NCBI RefSeq assembly: GCF_016234775.1
Contig: NZ_JACRAH010000036.1
Location: 186,001 to 250,000 of the forward strand
Source of the DNA: Aquabacterium sp.
GTDB taxonomy: Bacteria > Pseudomonadota > Gammaproteobacteria > Burkholderiales > Burkholderiaceae_C
Reading direction: 5' to 3'
Length of the DNA: 64,000 nucleotides
Positions 8,493 through 24,170 of the stretch are shown here, piece by piece. The notes under the pieces were generated by a model, which was not told the origin of the DNA, searched no databases, and was given only the letters and a program-made list of their open reading frames with translations. The stretch's first letter is position 1. The number at the start of each line of letters is the position of its first letter. Made by a program: the position numbers and the translations under genes.

Positions 8493-9538
8493 TTGCGGCC
8501 TGAGAGCTTGCCCTTGTAGAGGGCCGTGTCGGCGCGGTTGACAGGAGCCTCGATGGACTCGTCATCGTGGTGGCAGCTCACGCCAAAGGTCATGCTGACC
8601 TTGATCTGCTGCCCTTCGAACGGGACCTCAATGGCCGCAATCTGCTGGCGCAGGCGTTCGGCCACGGTGCTGGCCATTTCCAGCGTGGCATTGGGCATCA
8701 GGATCAGGAACTCTTCGCCGCCCCATCGGGCGACGCTGTCCTGCTCGCGCAGTGCCTGGCGCAGGAGCTGGCTGACAGCGGTGAGCACCGTGTCGCCAGC
8801 GGCGTGACCGTACTCGTCGTTGATGCCTTTGAAGTGATCGATGTCGGCCAGCACGAAAGCCAGTGGGGCATGGTTGCGGCGGCGTTGAACGAGCTCGTAT
8901 TCGGCCACTTCCATCAGGCTGCGGCGATTGAGCAGGTGGGTGAGCGGGTCGGTCGTGGCCAGCACGCGCAGATCCTTCTCGGCCTTGGTCACCAGCTTCA
9001 GGTAGATGTTGGAGAGATAGGTCAGCAGCAGGAAGGTGACCGCGATGTTGAAGTAACGCAAAGCGGCGAGGGTCTGTGTGCTGACGTGGTCATATGGGAC
9101 AAGATCGCGCAGTGTGTAGTCCATGCCGACATAGAGCGCCAGCACCGTGCTGATCAACACCTGTTTGAAGGCGCGGATTTTCATCTGGCTGATGACCACG
9201 ATGGGTACCATCACCAGCAGGTAATAGTGAAAGCCGCTATCCCAGCCGATGGCGCGCACGGCCAGCACCGCGTGAGCCAGGATTTCCGCCACGATGAGGC
9301 TGACGGCCAGCAGATTGAGGCGATGTTTCAGGCACAGGTAGCTGGTGCCAAACAGGAAGACGCTGCCCAGGTTGACCCAGGCCAGCGAATGCGCACCCAG
9401 GCCGTAGAACAGGCCCAGGAACATCACGTGCGTGGCGCCCGCCACCACGGCCACTTTGTGCATCAGCTTCCAGAATGCGGAAGCCGCATTGCGGTTGCTG
9501 AACTGTCGGCTGATGAAGGATTGAGGTTGGCTGTCCAT
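8468..9538 (-). CDS. Membrane-bound diguanylate cyclase (GGDEF)
   Basis: A protein of 356 residues. The N-terminal half holds about six transmembrane helices with no obvious sensory signature. The C-terminal half is a GGDEF domain with active-site motif RWGGEEFLILMP near residue 270, preceded by DPLTHLLNRRSL. An RxxD inhibitory site (REQD) lies five residues before GGEEF, so product inhibition by cyclic-di-GMP is expected. It makes c-di-GMP from GTP at the inner membrane. The stop region overlaps the end of the convergent AEC transporter gene by about 25 bases. Confidence 0.9.
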   Translation of the reverse strand: MDSQPQSFISRQFSNRNAASAFWKLMHKVAVVAGATHVMFLGLFYGLGAHSLAWVNLGSVFLFGTSYLCLKHRLNLLAVSLIVAEILAHAVLAVRAIGWDSGFHYYLLVMVPIVVISQMKIRAFKQVLISTVLALYVGMDYTLRDLVPYDHVSTQTLAALRYFNIAVTFLLLTYLSNIYLKLVTKAEKDLRVLATTDPLTHLLNRRSLMEVAEYELVQRRRNHAPLAFVLADIDHFKGINDEYGHAAGDTVLTAVSQLLRQALREQDSVARWGGEEFLILMPNATLEMASTVAERLRQQIAAIEVPFEGQQIKVSMTFGVSCHHDDESIEAPVNRADTALYKGKLSGRNQVVAEVA

Positions 9539-9736
9539 CGTCTGCCTGTATCGGCAGTTTTTGGGCGTTCTTGAGCACTATGTCGCAATCGACCGGCGTG
9601 ATATCGCCCGTGTAGCCCGTGGCCACGCTGCCGCTTAGCGTGCTCAGCCAGCGTATGAACTGACGGCACTCATGCTGCCAGCCGCATCGCTGTAGTCGTG
9701 CAAAATGTGCGCCCACCCTGCTTCGCGAGTTTTCGA

Positions 9737-11935
9737 ATGGAAATCAAAGTCAATTTTCTCGACAAGCTTCGTCTCGAAGCCAAGTTCGATGACTTCACCG
9801 TGGTGGCCGATCAGCCCATCCGCTACAAAGGCGATGGCTCGGCTCCTGGGCCATTTGACTATTTTCTGGCTTCATCCGCCTTGTGTGCGGCTTACTTTGT
9901 GAAGCTGTACTGCGTCACGCGCGATATCCCTACCGACAATATCCGCCTGTCTCAGAACAACATTGTTGACCCGGAGAATCGCTACCAGCAGATCTTCAAG
10001 ATCCAGGTCGAGCTGCCAGCGGATATATCCGACAAAGACCGCCAGGGTATCTTGCGGTCCATCGACCGTTGTACGGTGAAAAAGGTGGTGCAAGCCGGGC
10101 CTGAGTTCGTGATCGAGCAGGTGGAAAACCTGGATGCGGACGCGCAGTCCTTGCTGACCTTGAAGCCGGATGCATCAACGAGCACCTATATTGCAGGCAA
10201 GGATCTGCCGCTTGAGCAAACCATCGCGAACATGTCGGGGACCTTGGCTGCTCTGGGCATCAAGATCGAAATTGCGTCATGGCGCAACATCGTTCCCAAT
10301 GTGTGGTCGCTGCATATCCGCGATGCGCACTCCCCCATGTGTTTCACCAATGGCAAGGGGGCGACCAAGGAGAGTGCCCTCGCGTCGGCCTTGGGCGAGT
10401 ACATCGAACGCCTGAGCTGCAACCACTTCTACGGCGGTCAGTTCTGGGGTGAAGACATCGCCAATGCGGCGTTTGTGCATTACCCGAACGAACGCTGGTT
10501 CAAGCCTGGTCCTGACGATGCGTTGCCGGATGACATGCTCGATGAGCACTGCCTGGCCATCTACAACCCCGATGGTGAGCTGCGCGGCTCACATCTGATC
10601 GACACCAATTCAGGCCTTGTGCAACGCGGTATTTGCGCCTTGCCCTATGTCCGCCAGTCTGACGGTCAGGTCGTCTATTTCCCATCCAATCTGATCGAAA
10701 ACCTGTATGTCAGCAATGGCATGAGTGCAGGCAATACCTTGGCTGAAGCGCAAGTGCAATGCCTGTCAGAAATATTCGAACGTGCAGTCAAGCGCGAGAT
10801 CCTGGAGGGCGAAATCGCACTGCCCGATGTGCCGCAAGAGGTGCTGGCCCAATACCCAGGCATTCTGGCGGGCATTCAAGGGTTGGAAGAGCAAGGCTTT
10901 CCGGTGTTGGTGAAGGATGCATCACTGGGTGGCAAGTACCCGCTGATGTGCGTGACGCTGATGAACCCGAAGACCGGCGGCGTGTTTGCCTCGTTCGGCG
11001 CGCACCCCAGCTTTGAAGTGGCGCTGGAGCGCAGTCTGACGGAGCTGCTGCAGGGGCGCAGTTTTGAAGGGCTGAATGACTTGCCCCGCCCGACCTTTGT
11101 GAGCAACGCCGTGACGGAGCCCAATAACTTCGTCGAGCACTTCATCGACTCCAGTGGTGTGGTGTCGTGGCGCTTCTTCAGCGCCAAAGCAGATCATGAG
11201 TTCGTCGAGTGGGACTTTTCTCGCCAAGGTGCCAACGCCAATGCCGAGGAGGCCGCCGCCTTGTTCGGCATCCTCGAAGACATGGGCAAGGAAGTGTATG
11301 TGGCGGTGTATGACCAGTTGGGCGCCACGGCCTGCCGGATCCTGGTGCCGGGCTACTCGGAGGTCTATCCGGTTGAGGATTTGATTTGGGATAACACCAA
11401 CAAGGCCTTGTTGTTCCGCGCCGATATCCTGAACTTGCACCGCCTGGACGACGATCAGCTTGAAGCATTGCTCGATCGTTTGATGGACAGCGAGCTGGAT
11501 GACTACAACGACATCAGCACCTTGATTGGCATCGAGTTCGACGAGAACACGACCTGGGGTCAGTTGACCATTCTGGAGCTCAAGCTGCTGGTCCACCTCG
11601 CTTTGGGGCAATTGGAGGACGCGCAGGAACTGGTGGGCGCCTTCTTGCAATACAACGACAACACGGTCGAGCGCGGCTTGTTTTACCAGGCCTTGAACGT
11701 GGTGCTGGAAGTGGTGCTGGACGACGAGATGGCTTTGGAAGATTACGAAGCCAACTTCCGCCGTATGTTTGGCAACCCGCGCATGGACGCTGTCATTGGA
11801 TCGGTGAATGGCAGCGTGCGCTTTTATGGCTTGACGCCAACCAGCATGAAGTTGGAGGGCCTCGACAGGCACCAGCGTCTGATCGACAGCTACAACAAGC
11901 TGCACAGGGCACGGGCTTCTGTTGGCGTGAGCTGA
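9737..11935 (+). CDS. OsmC-YcaO fusion protein
   Basis: A protein of 732 residues joining two domains. Residues 1-140 are OsmC-like (FDYFLASSALCAAYFVKLYC holds one of the usual redox cysteines). From about residue 190 a YcaO domain follows, with the ATP/Mg-binding helices KESALASALGEYIERL and AQVQCLSEIFERAVKRE. YcaO proteins use ATP to activate amide backbones; the E. coli protein assists beta-methylthiolation of ribosomal protein S12. The fused OsmC domain suggests a thiol or peroxide link, which is inference. ATG 9737 begins the conserved OsmC start; the frame also opens with GTG 9698. The C-terminal 170 residues are acidic and helical, as in E. coli YcaO. Confidence 0.9.
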   Translation: MEIKVNFLDKLRLEAKFDDFTVVADQPIRYKGDGSAPGPFDYFLASSALCAAYFVKLYCVTRDIPTDNIRLSQNNIVDPENRYQQIFKIQVELPADISDKDRQGILRSIDRCTVKKVVQAGPEFVIEQVENLDADAQSLLTLKPDASTSTYIAGKDLPLEQTIANMSGTLAALGIKIEIASWRNIVPNVWSLHIRDAHSPMCFTNGKGATKESALASALGEYIERLSCNHFYGGQFWGEDIANAAFVHYPNERWFKPGPDDALPDDMLDEHCLAIYNPDGELRGSHLIDTNSGLVQRGICALPYVRQSDGQVVYFPSNLIENLYVSNGMSAGNTLAEAQVQCLSEIFERAVKREILEGEIALPDVPQEVLAQYPGILAGIQGLEEQGFPVLVKDASLGGKYPLMCVTLMNPKTGGVFASFGAHPSFEVALERSLTELLQGRSFEGLNDLPRPTFVSNAVTEPNNFVEHFIDSSGVVSWRFFSAKADHEFVEWDFSRQGANANAEEAAALFGILEDMGKEVYVAVYDQLGATACRILVPGYSEVYPVEDLIWDNTNKALLFRADILNLHRLDDDQLEALLDRLMDSELDDYNDISTLIGIEFDENTTWGQLTILELKLLVHLALGQLEDAQELVGAFLQYNDNTVERGLFYQALNVVLEVVLDDEMALEDYEANFRRMFGNPRMDAVIGSVNGSVRFYGLTPTSMKLEGLDRHQRLIDSYNKLHRARASVGVS

Positions 11936-11973
11936 TGGGCTGAATGGATGGGCGCGGAAAGGCGCCGCATGGT

Positions 11974-18120
<6,147 letters not shown>

Positions 18121-18445
18121 GAGACACCTTGCGCTGACAAGCTGCTGCAGGAAGATGCCCACAGCAGGAGCGCAAACATTCTAGAGAGGGATTCATGACT
18201 GTGCTGGCGCAGCCAGGAAATCTGTCGTCCGAAAGAACAGCTTGAACCACATTTGTTTCGCTACCGAACTCAAGTCGCAGCTTGCGCGGACGTAAATATG
18301 TTCCAGCAGGGTATGACCAATACTCTGGCACCAATATGGTGCTGCGCCTCGCGTCCAGGCATGCCGACATCGACGCAACCTGCCATGGGGCCAAAGCGTT
18401 GAACGGCCGGCCCATCGCATTTCTAGAGAACGTGAGGAACCCCAA
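18121..18445. other. Intergenic region between divergent uvrA and chemoreceptor gene
   Basis: A 325-base stretch with no open frame resembling a known protein. It must hold the uvrA promoter (minus) and the chemoreceptor promoter (plus). Two copies of TCTAGAGA (18180-18187, 18423-18430) stand out but I cannot assign a function. I see no convincing flagellar sigma-28 promoter. Confidence 0.4.
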
Positions 18446-20374
18446 GTGATATCAACATGGATAGCCAACCTGCCACTGCGGCACAAGTTCATTTTGTTGA
18501 GCGTGGTGGCCTTGCTGATGGCCGGTGCGCCGTCGGTGCTGGTACTGAGTGAATCGGTTGGTAATCTGCAAGTCTTGCGCGACGAGGTCAAAGGCCTTGC
18601 CCCCTCGGAGTCCATGCTCAAACTGATTCGACTCACGCAGGAGCACCGGGGTTTGTCTGCCGCTGTGCTCAGTGGTGATGCCAGCAAGCAATCGGTTCGA
18701 CAGGAGCGGCAGGCGCAAGTCGATCAGGCTATTGAAGGCGTTCAACATGCCCTGATTGATTTGAGTGAGCCTCAGTTGGAGGCTGGCGTGGCAGCCTTGA
18801 AGCGTGATTGGCAAGCCCTGGCGCAAGAGGTGGCTTCAGGCGGACTGGACACGCCGGTCAGTGTCAAGCGCCATACCGAACTGGTGAATCGTCAGCTGCT
18901 GCTGCTGGAAGACGTTGTTGGTGAGTCTGGACTGGCGCTGGATGCCGATGCGCAGTGCTACTACCTCATCACGGCGGCTTTCAGGGACCTGCCGAGGTTG
19001 ACTGAGAAGCTGGGCCTGTCTCGCGCCAAGGGCACGGCCATGCTGGTCAGGAAAGACCCTGCGTCGACAGAGGCCTACGCCCTTGCGAGCTTGCGGGATG
19101 GCATGAAGGTACACGCGCTGGACGCCGCTCGGGATATCGATAAATCGGGTATCGCCCAAGACGGCGAAGCAAGCGGGCTGTTGACCACGTTCAATGAGGC
19201 CACCGCTGCGCAGGTGCGTGGTCAGGAACTGATAGGGCAAATCGTTCAGGCGCAAGACCTTGCCGGCCTCGATTCTGCGACCTATTTCAAGGGCATGACC
19301 GACGTGATTGAGGCTCAATTTTCGGTCAGCGAGGCGATCGTCAAACGGCTCCATGTGAGGCTGGAGGCGCGCGTTGCCGGTGAAACCCGCCAAGTCTGGC
19401 TGACGGTTGCCGTGATGGTAGCCATGCTGGTCTTGGGGGCTGGGCTGGCTTTTGTCATCACGCGCCTGACCACCCGTACCGTGCACGGGGCCGTGCGGGT
19501 GGCGGAGGCCATGGCCAAAGGAGATCTGAGCCAGGCCATGCACGCGGAGCAACGTGACGAGATTGGCCAGTTGGTACGTGCCATGGGCACGGCGGTGAAC
19601 CAGTTCAAACAGGTTATCGGTGGCATCAAAGATGCCAGCGAGTCGGTGGCAACAGCTTCCACGCAGATTGCGCAAGGCAATATGGATCTGAGTGCGCGCA
19701 CCGAGAATCAGGCCTCCTCGCTGGAGCAGACAGCCTCGTCGATGGAGGAGATGTCCGCCACGGTGAGCAACAACGCCAGCACGGCCCAAAGCGCCAATCA
19801 ACTGGCCTTGCAGGCGGCCGCCGAGGCCGAACGCAGTGGGCAGACCTTCTCGCAAGTGGTGACCAAGATGTCTGCCATCCAGCAGTCCAGCCGCCGCATT
19901 GCCGAGATCAATGCCGTGATCGATGGCATTGCCTTCCAGACCAATATCCTGGCGCTCAATGCGGCCGTTGAGGCCGCGCGGGCGGGTGAGCAGGGGCGCG
20001 GTTTTGCCGTCGTTGCCTCCGAAGTGCGCAGTCTGGCTCAGCGTTCAGCCCAGGCTGCGCGCGAGATCAAGACGCTGATCAGCGCCAGTTCCGAAAGCGT
20101 GGACGAAGGCTACGCCCTGGCATCGCAGACAGGCGAGTCCATCGAGCGACTGGTCAGCCAGGTACAGCAGGTCAGTCAGTTGATGTCGGAGATTGCATCG
20201 GGCAGCGAGCAGCAGCATCTGGGCATCCTGCAGGTGAACCAGGCCGTGACCCAACTGGATCAGACCACGCAGCAGAACGCGGCCCTGGTGGAGGAATCCA
20301 GCGCGGCGGCTTCCAGCCTGCGTGATCAGGCGCAGCAACTGCTGCATGCGGTGGGTCAATTCAGGCTGGCCTGA
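18446..20374 (+). CDS. Methyl-accepting chemotaxis protein
   Basis: A protein of 642 residues. The first membrane helix lies near residues 12-30 ([20 protein letters not shown]). A long, mostly helical ligand-binding region reaches about residue 315, followed by the second helix ([18 protein letters not shown]), a HAMP linker and a cytoplasmic signalling domain with the hairpin tip [25 protein letters not shown]. It should couple a periplasmic signal to CheA/CheW. No NWETF-type pentapeptide for CheR is present at the end. The start is GTG with GAGGAA about eight bases upstream. The gene stands alone and is followed by a clear terminator. Confidence 0.92.
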   Translation: MISTWIANLPLRHKFILLSVVALLMAGAPSVLVLSESVGNLQVLRDEVKGLAPSESMLKLIRLTQEHRGLSAAVLSGDASKQSVRQERQAQVDQAIEGVQHALIDLSEPQLEAGVAALKRDWQALAQEVASGGLDTPVSVKRHTELVNRQLLLLEDVVGESGLALDADAQCYYLITAAFRDLPRLTEKLGLSRAKGTAMLVRKDPASTEAYALASLRDGMKVHALDAARDIDKSGIAQDGEASGLLTTFNEATAAQVRGQELIGQIVQAQDLAGLDSATYFKGMTDVIEAQFSVSEAIVKRLHVRLEARVAGETRQVWLTVAVMVAMLVLGAGLAFVITRLTTRTVHGAVRVAEAMAKGDLSQAMHAEQRDEIGQLVRAMGTAVNQFKQVIGGIKDASESVATASTQIAQGNMDLSARTENQASSLEQTASSMEEMSATVSNNASTAQSANQLALQAAAEAERSGQTFSQVVTKMSAIQQSSRRIAEINAVIDGIAFQTNILALNAAVEAARAGEQGRGFAVVASEVRSLAQRSAQAAREIKTLISASSESVDEGYALASQTGESIERLVSQVQQVSQLMSEIASGSEQQHLGILQVNQAVTQLDQTTQQNAALVEESSAAASSLRDQAQQLLHAVGQFRLA

Positions 20375-20399
20375 GCGAGGGCTGTTTCATGTCAACATA

Positions 20400-20431
20400 G
20401 CGCCTTGAATTCTTCATTCAGGCGCTTTTTT
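20400..20431 (+). terminator. Rho-independent terminator after the chemoreceptor gene
   Basis: The stem GCGCCTTGAA / TTCAGGCGC with a short loop is followed by six T residues, 26 bases after the chemoreceptor stop. Confidence 0.85.
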
Positions 20432-20435
20432 CGAC

Positions 20436-20867
20436 ATGACCATCAAACGCATCTTCATCGCCTTGCTGATACTGGTTCTGCCCGTCGCGTACTTCGTGGG
20501 CGCGATCAAGTGGAGTTACTCCGACGGCGAGCGTGCCGGCTGGGTGCAGAAGCTCTCCCGAAAGGGCTGGGTCTGCAAGACCTGGGAAGGCGAGCTGGCC
20601 CTGGTGTCGCAACCCGGTGCACCGCTGGAAAAGTTTCCCTTCACCATTTGGGATGACAAGGTGGCCGACGATCTGAACAAGTTCATCGGCAAGCGAGTGT
20701 CCCTGCACTATGAAGAGAAGGTGGGCCTGCCTACCAGCTGTTTTGGCGATACACGCTACTACATCACCAGGGTGACGGCGGTGGATGACATTTCCATCTC
20801 GCCTGGTGTGGTGGTGCACACGGCACCGGTCGCGTCAGCGCCAGCATCGGCTGCCAGCGCGCCTTGA
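20436..20867 (+). CDS. Conserved membrane-anchored protein of unknown function
   Basis: A protein of 143 residues. The N-terminal helix FIALLILVLPVAYFVGAI probably acts as an uncleaved anchor. A small soluble domain follows (WVCKTWEGELALVSQPGAP, then KVADDLNKFIGKRVSLHYEEKVGLPTSC), with an Ala/Ser/Pro tail. Similar proteins are common next to housekeeping genes in Burkholderiales and have no established role. The gene starts four bases after the preceding terminator, so its promoter must overlap that hairpin or lie upstream of it. Confidence 0.75.
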   Translation: MTIKRIFIALLILVLPVAYFVGAIKWSYSDGERAGWVQKLSRKGWVCKTWEGELALVSQPGAPLEKFPFTIWDDKVADDLNKFIGKRVSLHYEEKVGLPTSCFGDTRYYITRVTAVDDISISPGVVVHTAPVASAPASAASAP

Positions 20868-20920
20868 TGATCTGGCGGCGCAGGACGTCGCCCAGGCCAA
20901 CAACCTGGATGGACCTATGC

Positions 20921-20946
20921 AAAAGGCCCGCTTGAAGCGGGCCTTG
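20921..20946. terminator. Bidirectional terminator between convergent genes
   Basis: GGCCCGCTT-GAAGCGGGCC forms a strong stem between the convergent 143-residue gene and the universal stress protein gene. The A-run on its left provides a U-run for minus-strand transcripts. Confidence 0.75.
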
Positions 20947-20972
20947 TCATGTCTGCAGTGCAGCTCGCTGGA

Positions 20973-21395
20973 TCAGCGCACCAGCAGAACGGGCGTCTTG
21001 CAGCGTGCCAGCACCTGTGTGGCCACCGAGCCGGTGACCAGGTTCATCAGGTTGCTGTGGCCATGCGAGCCCATGATGATCAGGTCGAACTTGCCCTTGT
21101 CGGCCAGCTTGGAGATCACTTCCGGCGCGTGGCCGGTTTTGGCTACATAGCTGGTGGCCAGATCGTGTTTGGCTGTGAACTTGCGGATGGGCTTGAAGGT
21201 GCCCTCAGCCGTGTCGTCGTAATAGGTCTTGAGCTGGTCAGCCGGGAACATGGAGGCTGCATGAGGCGGGATCATGGGCACCACGGTGAGCACCGTGAAT
21301 TCATGTGCACCGCTGAGCCATTCTTCATGGGTGGTCAGCCAGGCCAGCATGCGCTTGGTATAGGCGCTGCCATCAACGGGGAGCAAGATCTTCAT
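20973..21395 (-). CDS. Universal stress protein, UspA family
   Basis: A protein of 140 residues with the UspA fold: MKILLPVDGSAYTKRML at the start and the ATP-binding loop MGSHGHSNLMNLVTGSVA near the C-terminus (G-2x-G-9x-G-S). It is an ATP-binding type cytoplasmic stress protein. The open frame extends to 21449, but ATG 21395 has GAGAAGAGGA just upstream and matches the family N-terminus. It ends convergent with the neighbouring plus-strand gene. Confidence 0.92.
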   Translation of the reverse strand: MKILLPVDGSAYTKRMLAWLTTHEEWLSGAHEFTVLTVVPMIPPHAASMFPADQLKTYYDDTAEGTFKPIRKFTAKHDLATSYVAKTGHAPEVISKLADKGKFDLIIMGSHGHSNLMNLVTGSVATQVLARCKTPVLLVR

Positions 21396-21455
21396 GAGGG
21401 TCCTCTTCTCTTCTGCGAGACATCGTTCAGGGTGGAAGTCTAGTGCCAATTTGGC

Positions 21456-22292
21456 TCAGGGCAGGTCGATCACGAAGTGTGCCTGATAGGCCTGTTGCTC
21501 ACCCTTGCTGAAGTAACCACGAGGGTTGGCCATTACGCGGCAAGCGTATGGTCGGCCCTCGGCCGTGCCGGAGACCACATAGTCCTTGGCGCAATGCAGG
21601 TGGCCATGCATCCAGACTTGCGCCTGGGGCAACAGGTGGTCGAGCGAGTTGCAAAAACCAGCTGTACCCGGCGTGGCGCCGTAGCGTGGATCGCCGCTGC
21701 GCAGGGTGGGGGCGAAGTGGGTCACGGCTATGGTCGTGCCATCGAAGGGGCGTGACAGGGCTTCGCTCAACCAGGTCTGGCAATCCTGGGACAGTGTTCG
21801 CATGTCTTCGGCCAGCATCGGGATGCCGCCTCTGAGCGTGGTGTTCTTGCGCAGGTAGAAATTGGCAGCGCGATAGGCCTTTTCCAGGGCCTGCAGCCGT
21901 TTGGTTTCGGTGCGCTCCGCCTTGGCGAAGGCTTCGAAATCACTCCACAGCGTGGTGCCGACAAAGCGCACCTGCCCGATGGTGATGACTTCGCGGTCCA
22001 GCCACTCGATGCCCAATCGCTCGCACGTGGCTTTCAGCCTGGCGCAGGTGGGCTCGAACTCCAGCGAGTCAAACTCGTGGTTGCCGGGGATGTACAGCAC
22101 GCGCGGCCAGGGGGCATCCGGCCTGCGCGGTGAAAACCGGCCCAGTCCGAAGTCGTCGTCTTTCAGCAGGGACCCGGGCTGGTAGGAGCCGATGTCGCCC
22201 GCCAGCACGAGCACGTCCACATCCGGGGCCGCACTGGGCGTGAAATCCGGGTAGCGTTCGAGGTGCAGGTCCGAGACCAGTTGAATGCGCAT
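21456..22292 (-). CDS. Calcineurin-like metallophosphoesterase
   Basis: A protein of 278 residues with the full metal-binding set: SDLHLE, LAGDIG, IPGNHEF, a lone histidine in VTHFAP, and MHGHLH. It is a two-metal phosphodiesterase or phosphatase of the cytoplasm; the substrate cannot be told from sequence. It lies 60 bases upstream of the stress protein gene on the same strand, so they may be co-transcribed. Confidence 0.88.
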   Translation of the reverse strand: MRIQLVSDLHLERYPDFTPSAAPDVDVLVLAGDIGSYQPGSLLKDDDFGLGRFSPRRPDAPWPRVLYIPGNHEFDSLEFEPTCARLKATCERLGIEWLDREVITIGQVRFVGTTLWSDFEAFAKAERTETKRLQALEKAYRAANFYLRKNTTLRGGIPMLAEDMRTLSQDCQTWLSEALSRPFDGTTIAVTHFAPTLRSGDPRYGATPGTAGFCNSLDHLLPQAQVWMHGHLHCAKDYVVSGTAEGRPYACRVMANPRGYFSKGEQQAYQAHFVIDLP

Positions 22293-22343
22293 GTCAGGCG
22301 TGCCGAGCCAGTTCAGGGCGGCAGGCAGCCGCCCGATGCCCGA

Positions 22344-23063
22344 TCAATTGGCGCCGTGACAGTTCTTGTACTTCTTGCCGCTGCCGCAATGGCAGGGGTC
22401 GTTGCGGCCGATCTTGGGGCCGTCACGCACCACGGTTTCGACCTTGATGCGCTCGGCGATGCCGATCTGGGCCAGGTCCACCACGTCGAACACCAGGGCC
22501 TCGATGGCCTCGTCCATGCCCTTGAGCGGGTGCTCGTCGTCCAGGGCCTTGGTCATGGCCTGTTGGGTTTCGTCCTGCTCGGGCAGGTGGCGCCAGATGG
22601 AGTCCAGCAGATCCGGCACGCCGGGCAGGGCCGCGTCTTCCAGTTGCGGGAAGTTGGCCAGCGCCCATTCGAAGCCGGCGGCCCAGTAGCCGATGCCTTC
22701 CATGGCGTCCTTGCCTTCCAGCACCTTGCCGTCGTCATCTTCGATCAGCGGGATGATGGGGTCGAACCAGCCATCTTCCAGGATGCCGCGCAGGATTTCG
22801 TCCTTGCGGCGCGTGATCAGGCCGACCAGCTTGTCGTGTTGCGCCTGCGTCCAGCCTTCGATGCCGCCTTCGGGCATGCCCTCGGTGCCGAAAATGGGCG
22901 GCAGCCACTGCTCGGGCTCCAGCACCACGGGTTGCACCAGCACGCCGGCCAGGTAGCCGTCGAGGATCACGGCGTCAACGGTTTCAAACGGTGCGGGCAC
23001 GGCGGCCAGCAGCAGGTCGATCTCGTTGATGTCGGCGTCGGTCAGCGCGGGCGTGTTTTTCAT
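22344..23063 (-). CDS. UPF0149 (YecA/YgfB) family protein with SEC-C zinc motif
   Basis: A protein of 239 residues. The first 180 residues form the YgfB/YecA helical domain ([30 protein letters not shown]). The tail carries the SEC-C motif [20 protein letters not shown], which binds zinc and in SecA contacts SecB and ribosomes. E. coli YecA associates with SecA-like functions, so a role at the ribosome or in export is plausible. It is transcribed in the same direction as the phosphoesterase downstream. Confidence 0.88.
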   Translation of the reverse strand: MKNTPALTDADINEIDLLLAAVPAPFETVDAVILDGYLAGVLVQPVVLEPEQWLPPIFGTEGMPEGGIEGWTQAQHDKLVGLITRRKDEILRGILEDGWFDPIIPLIEDDDGKVLEGKDAMEGIGYWAAGFEWALANFPQLEDAALPGVPDLLDSIWRHLPEQDETQQAMTKALDDEHPLKGMDEAIEALVFDVVDLAQIGIAERIKVETVVRDGPKIGRNDPCHCGSGKKYKNCHGAN

Positions 23064-23220
23064 GGCAAGGACTATTTCGGTGCGTCAAAGCCTGCATTGT
23101 GCCGGGAATACCTTCTGTGCGGCCACCCTGGCGCGCATTTGAGTGCACCGCGTCGAGGCATGCGATGAGCCAGAAACGGGCGTGCCTTGCGCCGGATCGT
23201 GTCGAAGGAGCCTGGTGTGC

Positions 23221-23997
23221 TCAGAACTCCACGTCGAGCTCGTCGATATCGAGGGGCTCTGACTTGGCGCCCTTGAGCCATTCCTTCATCTCGGGCTGGT
23301 TCAGCATCAGTTCGCAATAGGCCTGGCTGACAGGGTCCACCTTGACGTCGTACGTCAGGAAGCGGGTGCACACGGGGGCATACATCGCATCGGCAACCGT
23401 GCGTTGCTGGCCAAAAAGGAAGGGGCCGCCGTAGGTGTCGATGCAGTCACGCCAGATGGCGGTGATGCGGTCGATGTCCGCCTGGGCGCGCGACCAGATC
23501 TTGAACTTCGGGAAGTGGTTGCGCAGGTTCATCGGCAGGGACGAGCGCAGCGCGGAGAACCCTGAATGCATCTCGCCGCTGATGGCGCGGCAGTGCGCGC
23601 GGGCCTTGGTGTCAGCTGGCAGCAGATGGGCGTCCGGGCAGACCTCGTTGAGGTATTCGGCAATCGCCAGCGTGTCCCACACGTGGATGCCCTTGTGCTC
23701 CAGGCAGGGCACCAGGATGGAGGATGACAGCAGCAGGATCTCGGCGCGCGTGGAGGGGTCGTCCGGCGGCAGCACATGCTCTTCGAAAGGCAGGCCGGCA
23801 AAACGCGTCAGCAGCCAGCCGCGCAAGGACCACGACGAGTAGTTCTTGCTGGTGATGGTCAGCGTGGTGGTCGTGTCAGGCAAGGCTTTGGGTGCCGTTG
23901 GCTTGGCGACCGAGGGTTTGCTGGTCTTGGCCACTGCTGTGCTGGCGGACTTTTTCGCCGCTGCCTTTTTGGCAGGTGCTTTGGCAAGGGTGGCCAT
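23221..23997 (-). CDS. Glutathione S-transferase with Ala/Lys-rich N-terminal extension
   Basis: A protein of 258 residues. The first 40 or so residues are low-complexity Ala/Lys (AKAPAKKAAAKKSASTAVAK). A GST thioredoxin-like domain follows, with SKNYSSWSLRGWLLTRF as the glutathione-site region and SSSILVPCLEHKGIHVWDTLAIAEYLNE as the conserved cis-proline and SES-like segment, then the helical C-terminal domain. ATG 23997 with AGAAGGAG upstream is preferred to the longer frame reaching 24129. The basic tail resembles bacterial H1-like DNA-binding tails; here it may aid localisation, which is inference. Confidence 0.88.
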   Translation of the reverse strand: MATLAKAPAKKAAAKKSASTAVAKTSKPSVAKPTAPKALPDTTTTLTITSKNYSSWSLRGWLLTRFAGLPFEEHVLPPDDPSTRAEILLLSSSILVPCLEHKGIHVWDTLAIAEYLNEVCPDAHLLPADTKARAHCRAISGEMHSGFSALRSSLPMNLRNHFPKFKIWSRAQADIDRITAIWRDCIDTYGGPFLFGQQRTVADAMYAPVCTRFLTYDVKVDPVSQAYCELMLNQPEMKEWLKGAKSEPLDIDELDVEF

Positions 23998-24170
23998 GGA
24001 GTCTCCTTCTACTGGTGTGAAGCCGTGCCGCTTCAGCCTGCAAGCGTTGTGCCATGTGTTGGGGCAATGGGTGACAGGGCGGGTGACACGTTCGGCGTTC
24101 AACAAGGTGGCTCGCAACTTGCAGAACATTCAGCGTTGCCTCCGATGGGCGTCACTGCGAAGAGAACCGC

